A DNA stretch of 64,000 bases, from assembly GCF_000472965.1 (NCBI RefSeq), contig NZ_AXAU01000018.1, positions 62,001-126,000 of the forward strand, read 5' to 3'. The notes under the pieces were generated by a model that ran no database searches, was not told where the DNA came from, and was given only the letters and a program-made list of their open reading frames with translations. Source of the DNA: Bradyrhizobium murdochi (GTDB taxonomy: Bacteria > Pseudomonadota > Alphaproteobacteria > Rhizobiales > Xanthobacteraceae). The position numbers and the translations under genes are program-made. Positions 62,769-64,000 of this stretch are shown piece by piece. The first letter of the stretch is position 1. The number at the start of each line of letters is the position of its first letter.

Positions 62769-64000
62769 GCAAACTTATACTAGCGTGCGTTATCCCGTGA
62801 AGATCTGTTTCGTCGCATTTGACTCCCTCTTTCCGATCCGCCATGGAGGCGCGCGCGAGATGCGCGGCATGGTACAGGCATTCGCGCGCGCCGGGCATGA
62901 TTGCCAAGTGGCTATTTTTGTAGCGTCATCATCTGCGGGCGCGGCTGAATGGCCGCTTGCCCAACAGCTAGCATCCCTACACACGGCTCCGGAGCTGACC
63001 GATTGGCGGCAGGTACTTGTAGATGACAACATTTGCTTTCGGCTTAGCGGCATTGATTATCGGGGTATCTCGGTTGAAGGCGGGAACACGGTACGTCAAC
63101 TATGGCATCTCTTGGATGCGTGGCAGCCAGATGCCCTGGTTATCACTGACGGCCAGCATCCCCACTGCGCGTCGCTACTAAGCGAGTTAGCGCGCGCCGC
63201 TCCGGAGCGGCTAATCTATTGCCCTAAGACGGTCCATCTATTACCTATTGGACCCTATTCCATTTCCCCAAATCATTCGATTGTCGAAGCGCTCTTAAAC
63301 ATTCGACTGGTGATTGCCCCCAGCCGTTTTGTGGCCGACGTCATCAGCTCAGTTACGGGTCGCGAGGTGCGGCACGTATACTTTCCAGTCTACGAATTGC
63401 CGGAACTAGACTACGCCACAAGACCATCGGCACATGCCATAACCTTGATAAATGCGTCGGTATTAAAAGGACTAACGATATTTGCTGATTTGGTAGCCAA
63501 CTTGCGTGATATGCGCTTCGCGGCGGTTCCTGGGTGGGGCACCACCCAATCTGATCTTAAAATCCTGCACGATGCAGGAAATGTCACGATGCTGCCTTTT
63601 TCCAGAGAAGTGGACTCGATCTACTTGCCGACCAAGATCCTGCTAGTCCCATCACTTTGCTATGAGGCGCTTGGTCATGTTGTCATAGAAGCAATGCTGA
63701 GAGGGATTGTGGTGATCGCTTCTGCACACGGAGGTTTGCAAGAAGCAAAGCTCGGCGTCGACTTCATGATTCCGGTGTCACCCGTTGAGATCGAAGCCGA
63801 CGCCCATTGGAGAACTCGTCGCCTGCGTTTGCCAATTCAGAGCGCCGGCAACTGGATAGATATACTCACAACGCTTTCGAAAGACCGGGACATGTATGCG
63901 GAGCTCTCACAACAATCTCGGCGCGCGGCCTCAGCCTTCGTGACTTCACTGCATTGGAGCGACATCGTTATGCTGGTGGAACAACAACTTGGGACAAGAG
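62769..64000 (+). CDS. Glycosyltransferase (GT-B/GT4-like), truncated by window end
   Basis: A frame opens at the ATG at 62769 and runs out of the window (at least 410 residues). The N-terminus reads VKICFVAFDSLFPIRHGGAR, as in GT4 enzymes, with GGAREMRGMVQAFARAGHDCQVA. The C-terminal domain has LVPSLCYEALGHVVIEAMLRGIVVIASAHGG, with the E-x7-E pattern of GT4 donor binding. It is divergent from the radical SAM gene (63-bp gap). A sugar-transfer step for the locus product, or for a cell-surface glycan, is likely. Confidence 0.75.

Larger units (their letters stand above)
34106..64000. other. Probable genomic island, right end outside the window
   Basis: From the tRNA cluster onward the genes change from housekeeping to accessory: a lone glycosyltransferase-like gene, a BREX operon, a toxin-antitoxin pair and a peptide-natural-product locus. 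To the eye base composition is less GC-rich than the flank, most clearly after 50 kb. No integrase or insertion sequence is visible, so the boundary at the tRNA cluster and the island's extent are inferred. The several modules may have arrived separately. Confidence 0.45.

Noticed and set aside
34106..64000. Search for an integrase, transposase or insertion sequence in the accessory part
   Set aside because: No tyrosine or serine recombinase motif and no transposase frame was seen, so no mobile element is named although the region looks acquired.

Overview
The window looks like chromosome from a high-GC alphaproteobacterium of the Bradyrhizobium / Nitrobacteraceae type. The evidence is the gene content and order (GatB/YqeY protein, dnaG-rpoD pair, rpoH, dimeric-type chlorite dismutase, DUF817 protein, tandem MltB-like transglycosylases), the short palindromic repeats typical of that group between genes, and a DnaG whose N-terminal zinc ligands have been replaced. 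No database search was possible; all names rest on motifs and remembered family features.

Region 1 (1-34,100) is ordinary core chromosome with mixed strands. It holds redox and acyl-CoA activation genes (Rieske/FAD reductase, AMP-forming acyl-CoA synthetase), a MarR regulator followed by a SnoaL-like/membrane-protein pair, a Cache-HAMP hybrid histidine kinase, an ArsR-SRPBCC-SRPBCC operon, an LVIVD-repeat protein, an N-formylglutamate amidohydrolase, chlorite dismutase, dnaG and rpoD, an MFS exporter, a GH79-like glycosidase, two MltB-type transglycosylases, an SDR, two LysE-type exporters, a GGDEF cyclase, an amidase, rpoH and an RluD-type synthase. A 25-codon stub of a fic toxin gene remains beside its intact small partner ORF. 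Bradyrhizobium-like palindromic repeats fill most gaps.

Region 2 (34,106-34,570) is a boundary. An intact tRNA-Glu(CUC) is followed by a degenerate tRNA-Ser-like sequence, a 3' piece of an initiator-type tRNA-Met and a strong hairpin. After this the sequence looks less GC-rich and the genes become accessory, as expected of an island inserted at tRNA genes.

Region 3 (35,525-50,283) is one eight-gene, minus-strand, mostly ATGA-overlapping operon that matches a type 3 BREX phage-defence system: HTH protein, BrxF, BrxC (DUF6079), an extra HATPase/HTH protein, PglXI methyltransferase, BrxHII helicase, PglZ and a BrxA-like protein. The HTH gene and the HATPase gene are additions to the six-gene type 3 set. 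A VapB45/VapC45-like toxin-antitoxin pair follows at 51.1-52.5 kb.

Region 4 (52,879-64,000, continuing off the window) is the most unusual part, apparently a modified-peptide (RiPP-like) biosynthetic locus. It contains a B12-binding radical SAM enzyme of the RiPP-maturase type (CX7CX2C cluster motif), a possible small precursor with a Tat-like leader right behind it, a PpiC-related peptide-maturation-like protein, an FkbM methyltransferase, a JmjC/cupin-like oxygenase, a polysaccharide pyruvyl transferase-like protein, a glycosyltransferase, and a 1297-residue protein. In that protein, PqqD-like segments precede a degenerate FkbH domain, an acyl carrier domain and a fatty-acyl-AMP-ligase-like domain. 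The combination suggests a peptide that is made ribosomally and then methylated, hydroxylated, acylated or glycosylated; the product cannot be predicted from sequence.
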